Shown here: positions 34,857-36,127 of the stretch, one piece after another
How the letters are laid out: each line of letters begins with the position of its first letter
Position numbering within the stretch: the stretch's first letter is position 1
Origin: Thermoplasmata archaeon
Lineage (GTDB): Archaea > Thermoplasmatota > Thermoplasmata > Lutacidiplasmatales > UBA184
NCBI GenBank assembly: GCA_030040865.1
Contig: JASHSX010000013.1
Coordinates: 1-36,127, forward strand
Direction: 5' to 3'
DNA: 36,127 bases
Translations under genes and position numbers: made by a program
Notes under the pieces: generated by a model
Told to the model about the DNA's origin: nothing
Database searches by the model: none
What the model saw: only the letters and a program-made list of their open reading frames with translations

Positions 34857-35891
34857 ATGGCGGCCCGGCCCCGCGTGCGCGCTCAACTCCTGCGTCGGCT
34901 CGAGCGTTCCCCCGAGTCCTCGATTCGGTGGAGGACCCGAGTTCGCGTCCTCGGCGAGCCTCGGGAGCGTGCCGGTATCCGCGAACTCGAGCGAACGATC
35001 CGGTCGTCGCCCCGGACCACCGCTCTGCTCCGACGGGCGTCTCAGCCCTCCGCTCCCGGGACATTCGGGGGAATCTACCGCTACTGGCAGGGCATCCATT
35101 GGGCGCTCACGGCGCTCGCTGACCTCGGGTATCCCGATGGGGATGCGGCGCTGACACCGGTACTCCAGCGCGCGCTTGGGATGTGGACCCGGCCCGACTA
35201 CGACCGAACGGTCCGGGTGACCGCCGCTACCGCCCGGCGACCGCAGCGGGGCGTGCCGATCTTGAACGGTCGGTATCGACGGTGCGCGTCGCAGCAGGGC
35301 AACGCCCTGCTGTATGCGTCGCGGCTGGCCCGGGCCGAGGAACCGGCGCAGCACCTCGCCGACCTGCTCGCCCGCTGGCAATGGGACGACGGGGGCTGGA
35401 ACTGCTCGCGATCGGCCTCGGCCCACGTATCGTCCTTCATGGAGACGCTGACGCCGATGCGGGGGCTCGCCGCGTATTCGACGGCCACGGGATCCTCGAA
35501 ATCCCTCTCGGCAGCGAGGCGGGCAGCGGAGATCTTCCTGGAGCGTCGCCTGTTCCGTCGTCGGAAGGACGGCTCGGTCATGCGGCCCCGGTTCCTCGAG
35601 CTCCACTACCCGTTGTACTGGTACTACGACGTGCTGGGCGGCCTCAAGGGAATGGCCGAGGTCGGCCGCATCAACGACCCCCGGTGCACCGAGGCCCTCG
35701 ACTGGCTGGAGGGGCGCGAGTTACCGAGTGGGGGGTGGCCGGCGGACGGCCGCTTCTACCACGTCTCGAGCGCGTACGAGCACGGGGCGGAGTACGTCGA
35801 CTGGGGCGCGCCGTCGCGCACCCGGGCGAACGATTGGGTCACGACCGACGCCCTCTTCGTGCTTCAGGCGGCCGGCCGTCTCGCGGTATAG
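34857..35891 (+). CDS. Alpha/alpha-toroid protein (prenyltransferase/terpene-cyclase-like repeats)
   Basis: 344 residues from ATG 34857; the track's longer ORF begins in antisense of the HAD gene. The fold is suggested by helical repeats with QW-like motifs: 'LARWQWDDGGWNCSRSASAHVSSF' near the middle and 'LEGRELPSGGWPADGRFYHVSS' near the end, resembling squalene cyclase and prenyltransferase-beta repeats. 'LHYPLYWYYDVLGGLKGMAEVGRI' is another conserved-looking block. The DxDD of cyclases is not seen, and no zinc site of protein prenyltransferases is clear, so it may bind rather than cyclise. Such soluble single-domain proteins are common but poorly characterised. A CCATTACGAG patch about 30 bases upstream could make the mRNA leaderless. 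Confidence 0.75.
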   Translation: MAARPRVRAQLLRRLERSPESSIRWRTRVRVLGEPRERAGIRELERTIRSSPRTTALLRRASQPSAPGTFGGIYRYWQGIHWALTALADLGYPDGDAALTPVLQRALGMWTRPDYDRTVRVTAATARRPQRGVPILNGRYRRCASQQGNALLYASRLARAEEPAQHLADLLARWQWDDGGWNCSRSASAHVSSFMETLTPMRGLAAYSTATGSSKSLSAARRAAEIFLERRLFRRRKDGSVMRPRFLELHYPLYWYYDVLGGLKGMAEVGRINDPRCTEALDWLEGRELPSGGWPADGRFYHVSSAYEHGAEYVDWGAPSRTRANDWVTTDALFVLQAAGRLAV

Positions 35892-35924
35892 GGTGTCGGG
35901 CGGGTATCGCCCCGGCGGTCGCCC

Positions 35925-36127
35925 GCCGGAGCGGCCAGGTCGTGGTAGTAAGCCCCGTTCTGTTTCAGGCAGCATTCGACTGCGCGCTCTCCTCGACGGT
36001 CGGGGAGACTCCTCCTCCCGTCGGTCAGGGCTTGCTCCCGGGGAGTCGGCCGTTTCACCAGATCCCGGTGGAGCCTCCGGGGCGGCCCCATCACCGTCCC
36101 ACCGGGCTGTGTCGTTTCTGCTCCGTG
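35925..36127 (-). ncRNA. rnpB: RNase P RNA, 3' part (5' end off the right edge)
   Basis: Read on the minus strand, the segment has the conserved 'GCAGAAACGACACAG', 'GGTGAAACGGCC', 'CCCCGGGAGCAAGCCC' and finally 'ACAGAACGGGGCTTAC', which is the universal P4/CR-V end of RNase P RNA. RNase P trims the 5' leader from pre-tRNA. The CR-I strand that pairs with CR-V lies beyond the right edge. The exact 3' end is not defined by a visible terminator and is estimated as about 20 bases after the CR-V sequence. Confidence 0.9.

Overview
The window is about 36 kb of very GC-rich DNA. Most genes are on the minus strand. Several things point to an archaeon, most likely a high-GC Thermoplasmatota lineage of the soil or acid-tolerant kind: an archaeal-type RNase P RNA end, separate PyrB and PyrI subunits, a thermopsin-family protein, a CDC48-like AAA ATPase, an HTH-CBS regulator, a MoaD/SAMP-like carrier, TATA-like boxes at leaderless distance, and large glycine/serine/threonine-rich surface proteins carrying the 'ESGLPxGxxWSV' module. 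The taxonomic call is inference. No mobile elements, CRISPR arrays or tRNAs were found.

Region 1 (1-15330, minus strand) is the most unusual part. It is a tightly packed five-gene run transcribed leftwards: a giant surface protein with many carboxypeptidase-regulatory-like repeats, a cysteine-rich secreted protein with a degenerate VWA-like domain, two related secreted Ig-like proteins with C-terminal anchors, and a polytopic membrane protein fused to two AAA+ domains. Junctions include ATGA and GTGA overlaps, so translation is probably coupled. The run looks like an envelope machine: cytoplasmic ATPase, membrane domain and exported partners. I know of no described system with this composition.

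Region 2 (15331-19643) holds a long intergenic stretch, a secreted protein with 14 YVTN-type repeats (two seven-bladed propellers) and three ESGL modules, and a small membrane protein.

Region 3 (19732-27163) is amino acid metabolism. A minus-strand operon encodes threonine synthase, a ThiS/MoaD-like carrier with residues after its GG, homoserine dehydrogenase and homoserine kinase. A chorismate mutase-aspartokinase fusion follows, and TyrA converges on it with a 69-bp overlap. An HTH-CBS regulator is divergent from the operon.

Region 4 (27212-32658) has a thermopsin/NosD-like surface protein, then a pyrB-pyrI-GDT1 run. Region 5 (32766-36127) has an EamA permease, a small zinc-ribbon-like protein, a HAD hydrolase, an alpha/alpha-toroid protein and the 3' part of the RNase P RNA gene, which is cut by the right edge.

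The long plus-strand ORFs in the track are antisense shadows produced by GC-rich codon structure.
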